From positions 28,467-92,466 of the forward strand of contig CALULJ010000003.1 in NCBI GenBank assembly GCA_944321445.1: a stretch of 64,000 nt of DNA. The letters run 5' to 3'. Positions 1 through 8,748 of this stretch are shown here, in pieces. Within the stretch, counting starts at the first letter, position 1, and the number at the start of each line of letters is the position of its first letter. Both the position numbers and the translations under genes were made by a program. The notes beneath the pieces were generated by a model. It saw nothing but the letters and a program-made list of their open reading frames with translations. It was not told the origin of the DNA and ran no database searches. The stretch comes from an uncultured Collinsella sp. (GTDB lineage Bacteria > Actinomycetota > Coriobacteriia > Coriobacteriales > Coriobacteriaceae).

Positions 1-384
1 GTACTCTCTGGCAACGTCGATGCCATGTGCGCGGCAATGCGCCTTGAAAGCGCTCTTGTCATCGCAGAGCGACTGCAAATAAGGCGTTGTATAACAAGGA
101 AGTCCCAGAGCCGCCGCCAGCTCGGCCATCTTCTCGATATTGAAATCGTGGACGCCGGCAAGGACGCCGTCGACGCCGCTCTCGAAGCACTTGGCTTTCA
201 AAGCGCCGATGTCAGCCGTACTTACGTCCCACGACTCGTTGGCGATTCGCTTGGCGGGCGATTTCTCGTCCGAAAGATAATCGGCGACGATTACGTAATG
301 TCCCGAATTCTTTGCGGCCTGCACGAGCTCGCAAGAACCGATTGGCTTCCCGCCAAGAATCAATAGCCTTTTCTGTTTGCTCAT
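1..384 (-). CDS. ATP-grasp family protein, N-terminal part (cut by window edge)
   Basis: The reading frame starts at 384 and runs leftward off the window, so only about 128 residues are visible. It begins MSKQKRLLILGGKPIGS, a Rossmann-like pre-ATP-grasp fold, and continues with segments that match the first 110 residues of the complete ATP-grasp gene at 1555-2766 (LGG start, VIVADY versus VVTCDY, then the DKSAFK region). Its ATG overlaps the TGA of the upstream sugar transferase (ATGA), so the two are translationally coupled. ATP-grasp enzymes ligate a carboxylate to an amine or thiol; in this locus it probably modifies an aminosugar with an amino acid or similar acyl group, but the substrate is unknown. 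Confidence 0.75.
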   Translation of the reverse strand, partial: MSKQKRLLILGGKPIGSCELVQAAKNSGHYVIVADYLSDEKSPAKRIANESWDVSTADIGALKAKCFESGVDGVLAGVHDFNIEKMAELAAALGLPCYTTPYLQSLCDDKSAFKAHCRAHGIDVAREY

Positions 385-1190
385 AGTATCTCCTCGCCGG
401 AAAGCCCTTTGACCCACTCGATGTATTCGGCGGGAATGTCGGCGTCGTTTATCGCCTTGCCGTCCAGGTCATAGCCCATGAAACTACCTCTCTTGGCGAC
501 GGCGCGGGCGGTGGCACTCTTACAATCAAAGGCGAAACGGACTAGGTTGACGGCCATGATCAGGTCGGTTTTGAACGAGAGGTGCTCCACGTACCAAATG
601 TCGTTTTCGAGCTGTTCGTTCCACGTCCACACGGAGCTGCCCAGATGGCGCGGCGGGCATTCGAGTCCAGGGCGAACGTCAAGGCGGTGCATGTGCCGCC
701 TGCTGAAGCGCTGCAGGTACACCTCGGGCAAAGGGCGCGGTCCGATAATGCTCATATCGCCTTTGAAGATGCTCCAAAAGTTGAGCAATTCGTCCAGCGA
801 GGTCTTGCGGACGAATTTCCCCCACTTCGTGACGCGCTGCTCGGGCGGGAGCAAATCGCCCTTCTCGTTGCGTTCCTCGGTCATGTTCCTGAACTTGACG
901 ATGGTGAACCGCTCTGCATTCCTGCCAACTCGAACCTGCCTGAAGAAGAGGGGCCTGCCGAGATCCGCAAGGGTGACAACAGCGATAACAAGGTTGATGG
1001 GGAGCGTGACGACAAGGGCGACAGCTGATAGCGCAATGTCTAGGCAACGCTTTCCGTAACGAGCGTAAAGCCCAGTCGCAGGGTGCACTTCATCCTGGAT
1101 TGAATCGACGGCCTCGCGGCGGTCAGCCGCGAGTTTTCTCCCAATTAGCTCAATCTGACGCGCGGTCAAATCTGGCTGATAAGTGCTCAT
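381..1190 (-). CDS. Polyprenyl-phosphate phosphoglycosyl transferase (bacterial sugar transferase)
   Basis: 269 residues of the small monotopic phosphoglycosyl transferase family (WcaJ/PglC-like). These enzymes move a sugar-1-phosphate from a nucleotide sugar to undecaprenyl phosphate, the first membrane step of surface glycan synthesis. A single hydrophobic re-entrant helix sits at about residues 50-80 (LDIALSAVALVVTLPINLV). It is followed by FFRQVRVGR, the KFRNMT motif, the catalytic Asp-Glu pair in SLDELLNF and the GPRPLPEVY signature. The N-terminal Rossmann and multi-helix region of WcaJ itself is absent, as in PglC-type enzymes. The C-terminus is about 50 residues longer than a minimal PglC and its role is unclear. 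The sugar transferred cannot be deduced. Confidence 0.9.
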   Translation of the reverse strand: MSTYQPDLTARQIELIGRKLAADRREAVDSIQDEVHPATGLYARYGKRCLDIALSAVALVVTLPINLVIAVVTLADLGRPLFFRQVRVGRNAERFTIVKFRNMTEERNEKGDLLPPEQRVTKWGKFVRKTSLDELLNFWSIFKGDMSIIGPRPLPEVYLQRFSRRHMHRLDVRPGLECPPRHLGSSVWTWNEQLENDIWYVEHLSFKTDLIMAVNLVRFAFDCKSATARAVAKRGSFMGYDLDGKAINDADIPAEYIEWVKGLSGEEIL

Positions 1191-1203
1191 TTATACAACC
1201 CCT

Positions 1204-1554
1204 ACATTTGGACTAATATCCCGAAAATACGGCCGTCTGCCTCGGTCGGACAGCGAGGCGGGCGCGATAGCTGAGGCTCATGTCGCCAGAGAAGGCTCCA
1301 GAAGTTGAAGAGCTCGTCCAGGGATGCGCGCCGCATGAACCCGCCGAGCTGGGTGACCCTTCGGGCGGGAGAGAGCAGGTCTCCGTTGGCGTCGGCCTCA
1401 TTCGTCATGTTACGGAGCTTGATGAGCGTGAGGGGCCTCCCCCCGTCCCGTGCGCTCCTGCCTGAACAGAATCGGGCTACCCGCGTCGCGATACTCGAGG
1501 GGCGCCGCAACCAGGTTGAAGGGCGTCGCGTCCGCAGTTAAGCGCGCCGTCACC
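1204..1554 (-). pseudogene. Remnant of a second sugar transferase
   Basis: Between the ATP-grasp stop and the intact sugar transferase the minus strand encodes pieces of another phosphoglycosyl transferase spread over three frames. The first piece reads FNLVAAPLEYRDAGSPILF near 1450-1545. The second reads LIKLRNMTNEADANGDLL through RRASLDELFNFWSLL near 1290-1430. The third reads GDMSLSYRARLAVRP near 1240-1290. These align in order with the matching parts of the neighbouring intact gene, so at least two frameshifts are needed. The hydrophobic N-terminus and the C-terminus are missing. It looks like a decayed copy left after exchange of the initiating transferase. Confidence 0.8.
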
Positions 1555-2766
1555 CTACTCGACCTCCACGCGCATGAACCGGCCCCCTTCGGCGAGGAAC
1601 TCGTCGAGCTCTTCATGCGACTCAAAGCGCAGGAACACCGAGCCGAACGCATGGTTCGCCGCGGTGAACGCCTCGACCCGCTCTCCGGGCGCGATCCAGA
1701 GCTGCTCTTCGGCGACGTGGGCCGCGCAGAAGCCCGGTGCGTACGAGATGCCGCGGAACGTGCCTGTGCGGCCGGCGTGCAGCATCTCCTGGTACCAGAA
1801 GCCGTCAAACTCTGGCTCCCCGACTCCGTCCACGGGCATGCCGAGCGCAGCCTGCACGGCGGCCCTCACCAGGTCGATACGGCCACCCGTCGCGAAGCGC
1901 AGCATCTCGCAGAGGCGGTTCCCACCGCCGCGCGGGGCGACCTCCATGATGTATGCCTTGCCGTCGGTCGCCACGCGCGTCTCGACGTTGAAGACTCCGT
2001 CTCTCAGCCCGAGCAGGCCAGCGAGCCGCTGGAGCTCGGAAGAGAGCTCGGTCTGAGCCCAAGCGGGCATCGACGCAGGCATGGCGTAGGCCGCTGGCGT
2101 GTACGGGTTCGGACAGGATGTGTCGAACAGCTGCGAGGTGAACGAGACGCATTCGAAGTCGCCGTTCAGACAGAACGCATCCGCGTCGGAGGAGTCACCT
2201 TGCTTCTCGAGGAACCGCTCGACGATGCACCCGCCCGAGATCGAGAACGAGAGCGCCTCTTCGACTGCAGCGGCGAGCCCCTCCGGGGAGTCGACGCGCG
2301 AGCACCCCTTCGAGCCCGCAGAGTCCACCGGCTTTGCGATGACCGGGTACGCGATGGACCCCGCCGCCGCTGCCGCCTCCGCGACCGACCCGAAGGCGCG
2401 CTGGTCGGGGCAGTTGAACCCGTTGTCCCGAAGGAAGGCACGGAATCTGTCCTTGCTCTGCAGGATGCAGACCGACTCATAGGGGCCCTGGAAGGGCAAC
2501 CCAAGCTCCTCGGCGGCATAGGCAGCGGAGATGACGCCGGGGTCGGCGGCGAAGGACATGATGCCGTCCGCCCGGACCGATCGGGCCGCGCTGAGCACGG
2601 CCTCCCTGTCCACGATGCTCGCGTTCACGTAGCCGTCCGAGAAGCGGTGAGCGTAGTTTCCCGGCAGGTAGTCGCAGGTCACGACGCGCGCGCCGAGGTT
2701 GTGCGCAGCGTCGATCACCGGTAGCGCGTAGCGCGCGCCGCCCAGTAGCAGAAGGGTCTTGGTCAT
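1555..2766 (-). CDS. ATP-grasp domain carboxylate-amine ligase
   Basis: 403 residues from ATG at 2766. Upstream ATG and alternative codons exist, but this start follows the stop of the aminotransferase by one base. The first 100 residues are a Rossmann-like pre-ATP-grasp domain starting MTKTLLLLGGARYALPVI. The ATP-grasp fold follows, with PVIAKPVDSAGSKGCSRV as the ATP-binding lysine and glycine loop, the acidic strand FNVETRV and the metal-binding segment IMEVAPRGGGNRLCEM. Relatives include D-Ala ligase, carbamoyl-phosphate synthase and polysaccharide-locus ligases. The position after rmlA and a sugar aminotransferase suggests it acylates an amino sugar or a lipid-linked precursor. The exact substrate is unknown. 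Confidence 0.8.
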   Translation of the reverse strand: MTKTLLLLGGARYALPVIDAAHNLGARVVTCDYLPGNYAHRFSDGYVNASIVDREAVLSAARSVRADGIMSFAADPGVISAAYAAEELGLPFQGPYESVCILQSKDRFRAFLRDNGFNCPDQRAFGSVAEAAAAAGSIAYPVIAKPVDSAGSKGCSRVDSPEGLAAAVEEALSFSISGGCIVERFLEKQGDSSDADAFCLNGDFECVSFTSQLFDTSCPNPYTPAAYAMPASMPAWAQTELSSELQRLAGLLGLRDGVFNVETRVATDGKAYIMEVAPRGGGNRLCEMLRFATGGRIDLVRAAVQAALGMPVDGVGEPEFDGFWYQEMLHAGRTGTFRGISYAPGFCAAHVAEEQLWIAPGERVEAFTAANHAFGSVFLRFESHEELDEFLAEGGRFMRVEVE

Positions 2767-2767
2767 A

Positions 2768-3889
2768 TCAGCCCCTCCCTCCACACGACAGGACGATGCC
2801 GCAGATGCGGTCGACGTCCTCGGGCGCCAGATCGGCGTACATGGGCAGGCAGAGCACGCGGGCCGCGGCGCCCCGGGCGACGGGGGTCCTGGAGGAGTCG
2901 AGCCTCCCCCGATAGCACGCGAAGTCGCTCACCAGCGGGTAGAAGTACTTGCGGGCGCCGACGCCCTCCTCGGCCAACGCCTCGAAGACCCCGTCCCTCG
3001 TCGCGCCGAACGAATCTAGGAAGAACACAGGCATGTAGGCGTGGTTGTGTTCCACCCCGGGCTGCGGCGCGATGAGCTTGAGGCCGGGAACGCCCTCGAG
3101 CCTCTCGCGGTAGCGCTCCTCCACCCTCGCCCTCTTGGCGATCTCCTCGTCCACGTGCCTCAGGTTGCACACGCCCATGGCAGCGCGGAACTCGTCCATC
3201 TTGGCGTTGCCCCCAGAGCACGCGACGTCCTCCGGGCCCTCGATGCCGAAGTTCCTCCAGCGGGCGAGCTCGGACCCGAGCGCGGGGTCGCGGAAGCACA
3301 CCGCGCCGCCCTCGACCGTGTTGAAGACCTTGGTGGCGTGGAAGGAGAGCATCGAGGCGTCCCCGAAGGAGGCGGCCGAGGCGCCGTTCTTCCTCACCCC
3401 GAATGCGTGCGCCGCATCGTAGAGGACCTTGAGGCCGTGCCTGTCGGCGATGTCCTGGATGGCGTCCACGTCGCAGAGGTTGCCGTAGACGTGCACGGGG
3501 ACGATCGCACAGGTCCTTTCGGTTACAAGCGACTCGACGCTCACGGGGTCGATGGTGTAGTCCGATGGCCTCACGTCGGCCATAACCGGCCTCAGCCCTT
3601 TCCTCACGATCGCGTGCACGGTGCTCGCGAAGGTGAACGGGGTGGTGATCACCTCGTCGCGCCCGTCCTTGCCAAGGCCAAGAGCCTCGAACGCGCATTC
3701 AAGGGCGGAATGGCCATTGGTGAACAGTGCCGCGTTCGACACGCCGAGGTACTCCCTCAGCCCCTCTTCAAGCTTCCTGTGCTCCACGCCCATGTTAGTG
3801 AGCCAATGGCTCTCCCACAGCGGCCGCACCTCTTCGATGTACTCCTCCATGGGGGGCATAGAAGATCTGGTGACTAAGATTGTTTTCAT
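2768..3889 (-). CDS. DegT/DnrJ/EryC1/StrS-family sugar aminotransferase
   Basis: About 373 residues of the PLP-dependent nucleotide-sugar aminotransferase family. The PLP lysine is in SFHATKVFNTVEGGA. The phosphate-binding region TNGHSALECAFEALGLGKDG and the PVHVYGNLCDVDAI and YDAAHAFG motifs are typical. A GTG directly before the ATG (3892) is an alternative start. It lies just downstream of rmlA, which makes dTDP-glucose, so a dTDP-4-keto or 3-keto-6-deoxysugar is the likely substrate (compare FdtB, QdtB, WecE). No 4,6-dehydratase gene is visible here; it may lie elsewhere in the locus or genome. The gene is tightly packed with the ATP-grasp gene that follows. Confidence 0.88.
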   Translation of the reverse strand: MKTILVTRSSMPPMEEYIEEVRPLWESHWLTNMGVEHRKLEEGLREYLGVSNAALFTNGHSALECAFEALGLGKDGRDEVITTPFTFASTVHAIVRKGLRPVMADVRPSDYTIDPVSVESLVTERTCAIVPVHVYGNLCDVDAIQDIADRHGLKVLYDAAHAFGVRKNGASAASFGDASMLSFHATKVFNTVEGGAVCFRDPALGSELARWRNFGIEGPEDVACSGGNAKMDEFRAAMGVCNLRHVDEEIAKRARVEERYRERLEGVPGLKLIAPQPGVEHNHAYMPVFFLDSFGATRDGVFEALAEEGVGARKYFYPLVSDFACYRGRLDSSRTPVARGAAARVLCLPMYADLAPEDVDRICGIVLSCGGRG

Positions 3890-3904
3890 CACCCGGCCCC
3901 TTTT

Positions 3905-4804
3905 CTATTGCAGTGAATTTGTGTATCGGCTGATGACGCGGCCCGCGAGCACGTTCTCCAGGTGCTTGCCGTAGGCGGTCTTGCCGTACTTCAGCGCCGC
4001 GCGCGCCACCGCCTCCCTGTCGATCCACCCGGCGTTGTAGGCGATCTCCTCGAGGGAGGCGATCTGCAGGCCCTGGTTCACCTCGAGGGCGCGCACGTAC
4101 TCCGAGGCCTGGAACAGGCTCTCGGTCGTGCCGGTGTCGAGCCACGCGCTGCCGCGGTGCAGCAGGGTGACCGACAGGCTGCCGTCCTCCAGGTACATGC
4201 GGTTGAGGTCGGTGATCTCGAGCTCGCCGCGAGCGGAGGGCTCGAGACGCTTGGCGAACTCCACCGCGCGTCCGTCGTAGAAGTAGAGGCCGGTCACCGC
4301 GTAGTGGCTCCTGGGCTCCTCGGGCTTCTCCACGAGGGAGAGCACGCGCCCCGAGGCGTCGAACTCCACGACGCCGAAGCGCTCCGGGTCCGGCACGTAG
4401 TAGCCGAACACGGTGGCGCCGCGCTCCATGGACGCCGCCCTCTTCAGGGCGGAGGTGAACCCTCCCCCGTAGAAGATGTTGTCGCCGAGGATGAGGGCCA
4501 CGGGCTCGCCCGCTATGAAATCCTCTCCAATGAGCAGCGCCTGCGCGAGGCCGTCGGGGCTCGGCTGCTCGGCGTAGGAGAGGTCGATTCCGAACTGCGA
4601 GCCGTCGCCCAGCAGCCGCTCGAAGTTCGGCAGGTCCCTCGGCGTCGAGATGAGCAGGATGTCACGTATGCCCGCCAGCATGAGGACGCTCAGCGGGTAG
4701 TAGATCATCGGCTTGTCGTAGACGGGCAGCAGCTGCTTGCTCGTCACCGTGGTGAGCGGGTAGAGCCTCGTGCCCGACCCGCCGGCGAGGATTATGCCCT
4801 TCAT
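3905..4804 (-). CDS. rmlA: Glucose-1-phosphate thymidylyltransferase
   Basis: 299 residues, the usual RmlA length. The protein opens [18 protein letters not shown], the nucleotide-binding signature of sugar-1-phosphate nucleotidylyltransferases. It has [17 protein letters not shown], the [11 protein letters not shown] metal-binding Asp motif, [21 protein letters not shown] and [12 protein letters not shown]. It makes dTDP-glucose from dTTP and glucose-1-phosphate, the entry to dTDP-deoxysugars for surface polysaccharide. The start at 4804 is fixed by the conserved N-terminus. It lies 35 bases after the first NusG-like gene and just before the sugar aminotransferase. Confidence 0.96.
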   Translation of the reverse strand: MKGIILAGGSGTRLYPLTTVTSKQLLPVYDKPMIYYPLSVLMLAGIRDILLISTPRDLPNFERLLGDGSQFGIDLSYAEQPSPDGLAQALLIGEDFIAGEPVALILGDNIFYGGGFTSALKRAASMERGATVFGYYVPDPERFGVVEFDASGRVLSLVEKPEEPRSHYAVTGLYFYDGRAVEFAKRLEPSARGELEITDLNRMYLEDGSLSVTLLHRGSAWLDTGTTESLFQASEYVRALEVNQGLQIASLEEIAYNAGWIDREAVARAALKYGKTAYGKHLENVLAGRVISRYTNSLQ

Positions 4805-4839
4805 CTTTACCCCAACCCAGGCCCCACCGCCGCCAAGCG

Positions 4840-5379
4840 CTACCGCTTCGCGACGATCTCCAGCCCGACCCTGATTCTCTTCACTCGACCCAACATGGGA
4901 ACTTCCAGCTCGGCTTCGCGCTTGTGGCGGTCGATCCGCCTGATCTCGAACTCGCGGCCCTTGAGCGGCCCGCGCATCACCATGACGCGGTCGCCCTCGA
5001 TGATGCCCTCGCTCATCTCCACCACGTGGGTGTCGATATCGGTGTAGGCGTTCAGCCACGCCTCCTCGTCCGCGGAAAGCGGCATGAAATACTCCCCGTT
5101 GCTTCCCAGAAGCCTGATGAACGCCGGCACCTCGGCGAGCCTCGCCGCCACAGCACCGGGATCACGCGTCTGAATAAACACGTAGCCCGGCAAAAGCTGC
5201 ATGCGCACGGTGCGCCATTGCCCCTTCGCCGCGCGCTTGGTCTCGTACGACGGCGTGAAGCAGTCGTCGACAAAATCCTCCAGCGTGCGGACGAGCAGCC
5301 TGCGCGTGCGCTCCTCGGCCCCACTTCGGACCTGGACCGCGTAGAGCTTCGCCACGGACACATCGATCACCCCGACCAT
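4840..5379 (-). CDS. NusG-family specialised transcription antitermination factor (LoaP/UpxY-like), copy 1
   Basis: 179 residues from ATG at 5379; an in-frame ATG at 5430 would add 17. The NGN domain begins [20 protein letters not shown] and contains [10 protein letters not shown]. The C-terminal KOW domain carries [33 protein letters not shown]. NusG paralogues at the head of polysaccharide operons (RfaH, UpxY, LoaP) bind RNA polymerase and let it read through terminators in long clusters. Here it lies directly before rmlA and follows a second, divergent NusG-like gene, so this locus probably uses processive antitermination. It could not be the housekeeping NusG, which is normally linked to secE and rplK. 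Confidence 0.88.
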   Translation of the reverse strand: MVGVIDVSVAKLYAVQVRSGAEERTRRLLVRTLEDFVDDCFTPSYETKRAAKGQWRTVRMQLLPGYVFIQTRDPGAVAARLAEVPAFIRLLGSNGEYFMPLSADEEAWLNAYTDIDTHVVEMSEGIIEGDRVMVMRGPLKGREFEIRRIDRHKREAELEVPMLGRVKRIRVGLEIVAKR

Positions 5380-5487
5380 ATCGCACGGCTTCGCCGACAC
5401 GCCTCCGCGCGGACAACAGGAAATATTCATGCCTTCGCGGGCGCGGCAACGCGATACTCGACGATTGCCGAACCGGAAGGATTGTGT

Positions 5488-5562
5488 GCAGGGCAGTTCC
5501 CTGCGCCGGACCCGCGCGGATGCGCTCCCCGTGGGCCCGGCGCAACGCACTGCGCCGGGAGC
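5488..5562 (-). promoter_or_regulatory. Overlapping hairpins between the two NusG-like genes
   Basis: The gap between the two NusG-like genes holds three mutually complementary segments. They are TGCGCCGGACCC at 5502-5513, GGGCCCGGCGCA at 5533-5544 and TGCGCCGGGAGCC at 5550-5562 (plus strand). The middle segment can pair with either neighbour but not both. A fourth small stem (GCAGGG/CCCTGC, about 5488-5504) overlaps the last segment. No run of U follows, so it is not a classical intrinsic terminator. Mutually exclusive stems at this place look like an attenuation or pausing device. Confidence 0.4.
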
Positions 5563-5564
5563 CT

Positions 5565-6170
5565 CTAGCTCTTGTGCGGGACGTCGATGGGCATCGACTC
5601 CGTGAAGCCGCCGTCCGCGTCGCCCACGCTCACCAGGCAGCGCCTGCGGTGGCGGTCGACCCGCGAGATGCGCGCCTCCTGCCCCGCGAGCGGACCGTCC
5701 AGCACGCGCAGGACCCCGTCGCGGATCTCCGCCGTGGAGCTGCGAATCACATGCCGCGCGTCCATGGACTGCGCGAACCACGCGGCAGCCTCGTCCGCCA
5801 GGGGCAGCCAGGCGCGCTGCTCGGTGCCCACGAGCTCCGCCGGCACCGACAGGCCCGCAAGCGCCTTGGCGAGGCCCGCCGCGTCACGGGACAGCGCGAA
5901 CGCGTAGCCGCGATACATCGGTGTGGCACTCAAAGACCACATGCCGTCGCGCTTGATCCAGCGCTCCTTCTGCGGCACGAAGGAGTCGTCGAGGAGGTCT
6001 TTGGGGATGAGCCGAAGCAGCCGGTCGCAGGAGTCCTGCTCGCGCCCCTCGGGAACGCGCAGCAGGTACCAGCGGACACGGCCCGCAGGGGTGCGCCTTC
6101 CGCAGGGAAGGCCCATGGCCATGCGGGCGCCGCGGCGCGTGCGCTCTGCAGCCGCCGAGGCGACAGCCAT
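5565..6170 (-). CDS. Divergent NusG-family antitermination factor, copy 2
   Basis: 201 residues from 6170; an internal ATG at MAMGL could be the start. The NGN domain begins about residue 33 with RWYLLRVPEGREQDSCDRLLRL, matching WYxxxVxxGxE of NusG. It contains MYRGYAFAL in the place of PGYVF. The C-terminal part has LRVLDGPLAGQEARISRVDRHRRR, a recognisable KOW motif. It is the first gene of the polysaccharide locus, 185 bases before copy 1 and read in the same direction. Two paralogues in tandem suggest division of labour, for example one antiterminator and one regulator of the other, as with UpxY/UpxZ in Bacteroides; that is inference. Upstream residues are arginine- and alanine-rich and probably not conserved. 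Confidence 0.78.
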   Translation of the reverse strand: MAVASAAAERTRRGARMAMGLPCGRRTPAGRVRWYLLRVPEGREQDSCDRLLRLIPKDLLDDSFVPQKERWIKRDGMWSLSATPMYRGYAFALSRDAAGLAKALAGLSVPAELVGTEQRAWLPLADEAAAWFAQSMDARHVIRSSTAEIRDGVLRVLDGPLAGQEARISRVDRHRRRCLVSVGDADGGFTESMPIDVPHKS

Positions 6171-6244
6171 ATGCCTTCCCCCTTCCAGGACCCGAAGGCG
6201 CCCGGCAACCGGGCGACCGCAGGCGCTATTTCTCGCAGGTGCGC

Positions 6245-6391
6245 GAAAAGGTACACATTTTGAAGGGGTGCTCGTTTAACAAAAGGCAAGAGTGGGCCAC
6301 GCGTGAAGAGCTGCGGTTTCTTTACACGCCGCGTCGCGTCCGTGTGTATAATGGGGTCCGTGATATGAACCTAAAAAGGTGTACTTTTTGA
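6245..6391 (-). promoter_or_regulatory. Leader of polysaccharide locus with a 19-base direct repeat
   Basis: The 436-base gap before the NusG-like genes contains a near-identical 19-mer twice in the direction of transcription. The copies are TCAAAAAGTACACCTTTTT (6391-6373) and TCAAAATGTGTACCTTTTC (6263-6245), 16 of 19 positions equal and 128 bases apart. The second copy lies 75 bases before the first gene. The repeat could be an operator, or a nascent-RNA or DNA element recognised by a NusG-family factor. A TATAAT at 6347-6352 exists on the plus strand but has no good -35 and no gene ahead of it. Nothing else is evident in 6171-6505. Confidence 0.45.
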
Positions 6392-6505
6392 TGTCCTCGC
6401 CAGGCTCTCTACCTGCGCGAACACCTCGCATCGCATGCCCGCGACCCAAAACAAGCGACCGCGCATCCACCGGCGCGCCACGAACTCCCACACATACCGG
6501 CACAC

Positions 6506-6544
6506 AAAAAAGACCCGATCCGGCACATGACCGAATCGGGTCTT
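6506..6544 (-). terminator. Intrinsic terminator of the fru operon
   Basis: Arms 6510-6523 and 6531-6544 pair over 14 bases with one mismatch (AAGACCCGAT with ATCGGGTCTT). On the minus strand the stem is followed by six T. It sits about 60 bases after the fruA stop. Confidence 0.85.
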
Positions 6545-6606
6545 CCCCAACATATATCTAACGTGAGCCGAACTATGCGGCCCCGTTCGCGAAGGGCCAG
6601 CAAGTG

Positions 6607-8631
6607 CTACCGCTCCAAACCGGACACCTCTGCAGGCAGCGGCTTCTTCAGGAAGGACAGGATCAGGCAGGCGACCACCGCGCCGACAACGAGCGCGAGA
6701 AGGTACATGACCGGGTTGCCGATGACCGCGATCACCCAGGCGCCGCCGTGGGGCGCGGGGCTCGTGCAGCCGAAGCCTGCGGACATCGCGCCCGCGATCG
6801 CAGCGCCAGCGATGCAGGAGGGCAGCACGCGTCCGGGATCGGCCGCGGCGTACGGAATCGCGCCCTCGGTGATGAACGACAGGCCCATGATGTAGTTCAC
6901 CGCGCCCGCCTTGCGGTCGGCGGAGCTCCAGCGGTTCTTGAAGATCGTCGTGGAAAGCGCGATGGCGATTGGCGGGACCATACCGCCCACCATGACGGAA
7001 GCCATGATGATCTGACCAGTGGAGGTGCCGTCGGCAAGCATTGCGGTTCCGAAGACGTACGCAGCCTTGTTGAACGGGCCGCCCATATCGACGGACATCA
7101 TACCGCCGACCACAGCGCCCAGAAGCACCATGTTACCGGTGCCCATGCCGGCAAGCGCGTTGGAGAGCCACGCGTTGATGGCGCCGAAAATCGGGTTCAA
7201 GGCAAGCATTACGAGGCCGATCAGGAAGATCGAGATCAGCGGATAGAGCAGCACGGGCTTGATGCCCTCGAGCGAATCGGGCAGCTTATCGCAGGCCTTC
7301 TCGATACCGTAGGTGATGTAGCCGGCAGCAAAGCCCGCGAAAAGCGCGGCGATGAAGCCGCCGGAGATGAGCGCGCCCTGCGCCTCGGCGTCCATGGCCG
7401 TAGCCAGGTAGCCGAGCGTGTAGCCCTGCTTGGCAATCCAGCCGCCCACGAAGCCCGGCGCGAGACCCGGACGGTCGGCGATGGACATGGAGATGTAGCC
7501 GGCCAAAATCGGCAGCATGAAGTTGAAGGCCTGGTTGCCCACCAGGTTGAAGAACGCTGCGAGCGGCGTCGAGGAGCCGTAGCTTGCGGTGCCCATGCCC
7601 GCCTGGTCGAGCAGGAACGAGATGGCCATGAGGATGCCGCCGCCCACGACGAACGGCAGCATGTGCGAAACGCCGTTCATGAGGTGTTTGTAGACGGTGG
7701 AGCCCAGGCTCTCGGTCGCACCGGAGGCAGCCGGCGCGGAGGCACCGCCCTCGGCGTGGCAGATGGGCGCCTCGCCGTTCATGATGATGTTGATAAGCTT
7801 CTCGGCGTCGTTGATGCCCGCCGACACGTTCGTGGAATAGAGCGGCTTGCCGTTGAAGCGCCCGAGCTCGATGCCCTTGTCGGCCGCAATGATGATGCCC
7901 TTGCACGCAGCGATCTCCTCAGCGGTAAGGGCGTTTTTGGTGCCCACTGAGCCCTGGGTCTCGACCTTGATGGTCACGCCCATCTGCTCGGCAACCTTCT
8001 CGAGGTTCTCGGCCGCCATATAGGTATGGGCGATACCCGTGGGGCACGCGGTGATGGCGAGCACCTGGGGCAGACCCGTGTCGGCAGCAGGCGCTGCGGC
8101 GCCGGCGGCAGCGGCCTCGCGCGCGGCCTTGGCAGCAGCAGCCTTGGCCTCCTTGGCGGCCTGCTCGGCGTCGTGCTCGGCCTCCGCCTTGTCGATGGCA
8201 GCCAAGAACTCCTCGGGGGTCTTGGCTGCGCGCAGCGCAGCCGCGAAGTCGGCGTGCATGAGCAGCGCGGAGAGCTTGGCCAGCACCTCGAGGTGCACGT
8301 TGGCCTGCGTATCGGGTGCAGCGATGAGGAAGATGAGGTCGGAGGGCTTGCCGTCGGGCGCCTTCCAGTCCACACCCGCGGGCACCGTGATGGCCACAAG
8401 CCCCGCCTTGGACACGGCCGCGGTCTTGGCGTGCGGAATGGCGATACCCTCGCCCACCGCGGTGGAGAACTGAGCCTCACGGTCGAGTACCGCCTGGCGG
8501 TACTTCGCGCGATCGTTCACCGCGCCGCATGCAACCTGCAGATCGACGAGCTCGTCGATGGCCTCTGCCTGCGTAGCAGCGCTGACTCCCAGCTTCACCC
8601 CGTCTTTCTTCAACAACTCGGTGATTTTCAT
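6607..8631 (-). CDS. fruA: PTS fructose transporter, fused IIA-IIB-IIC
   Basis: 674 residues. The IIA domain (about 1-150) has the phosphorylated His67 in GEGIAIPHAKT. An Ala/Lys/Glu-rich linker (about 155-190) follows. The IIB domain carries the phosphocysteine in AITACPTGIAHTYMA at about 200. The IIC membrane domain from about 310 has eight or more hydrophobic segments and GGPFNKAAYVF and GFGCTSPAPHGG motifs. It imports fructose and delivers fructose-1-phosphate to FruK, encoded just upstream. No HPr-like domain is fused, so it uses the general HPr. It is the last gene of fruR-fruK-fruA and is followed by an intrinsic terminator. Confidence 0.96.
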   Translation of the reverse strand: MKITELLKKDGVKLGVSAATQAEAIDELVDLQVACGAVNDRAKYRQAVLDREAQFSTAVGEGIAIPHAKTAAVSKAGLVAITVPAGVDWKAPDGKPSDLIFLIAAPDTQANVHLEVLAKLSALLMHADFAAALRAAKTPEEFLAAIDKAEAEHDAEQAAKEAKAAAAKAAREAAAAGAAAPAADTGLPQVLAITACPTGIAHTYMAAENLEKVAEQMGVTIKVETQGSVGTKNALTAEEIAACKGIIIAADKGIELGRFNGKPLYSTNVSAGINDAEKLINIIMNGEAPICHAEGGASAPAASGATESLGSTVYKHLMNGVSHMLPFVVGGGILMAISFLLDQAGMGTASYGSSTPLAAFFNLVGNQAFNFMLPILAGYISMSIADRPGLAPGFVGGWIAKQGYTLGYLATAMDAEAQGALISGGFIAALFAGFAAGYITYGIEKACDKLPDSLEGIKPVLLYPLISIFLIGLVMLALNPIFGAINAWLSNALAGMGTGNMVLLGAVVGGMMSVDMGGPFNKAAYVFGTAMLADGTSTGQIIMASVMVGGMVPPIAIALSTTIFKNRWSSADRKAGAVNYIMGLSFITEGAIPYAAADPGRVLPSCIAGAAIAGAMSAGFGCTSPAPHGGAWVIAVIGNPVMYLLALVVGAVVACLILSFLKKPLPAEVSGLER

Positions 8632-8748
8632 GGTTTACCCCTTTCCCCGGCACAAGCCGGCCCAACCGCCCAGCAGGACGGATTGCATACAGTCATGGAT
8701 ATCGAGTTCATCGCGCCGACCCTGCGAATCTGGCGGCGCGCTGAAACG

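Noticed and set aside
6321..6352. TTTACA and TATAAT on the plus strand resembling a strong promoter
   Set aside because: The spacer is 20 bases and no plus-strand gene follows before the fru genes on the other strand. An antisense RNA is possible but unsupported.
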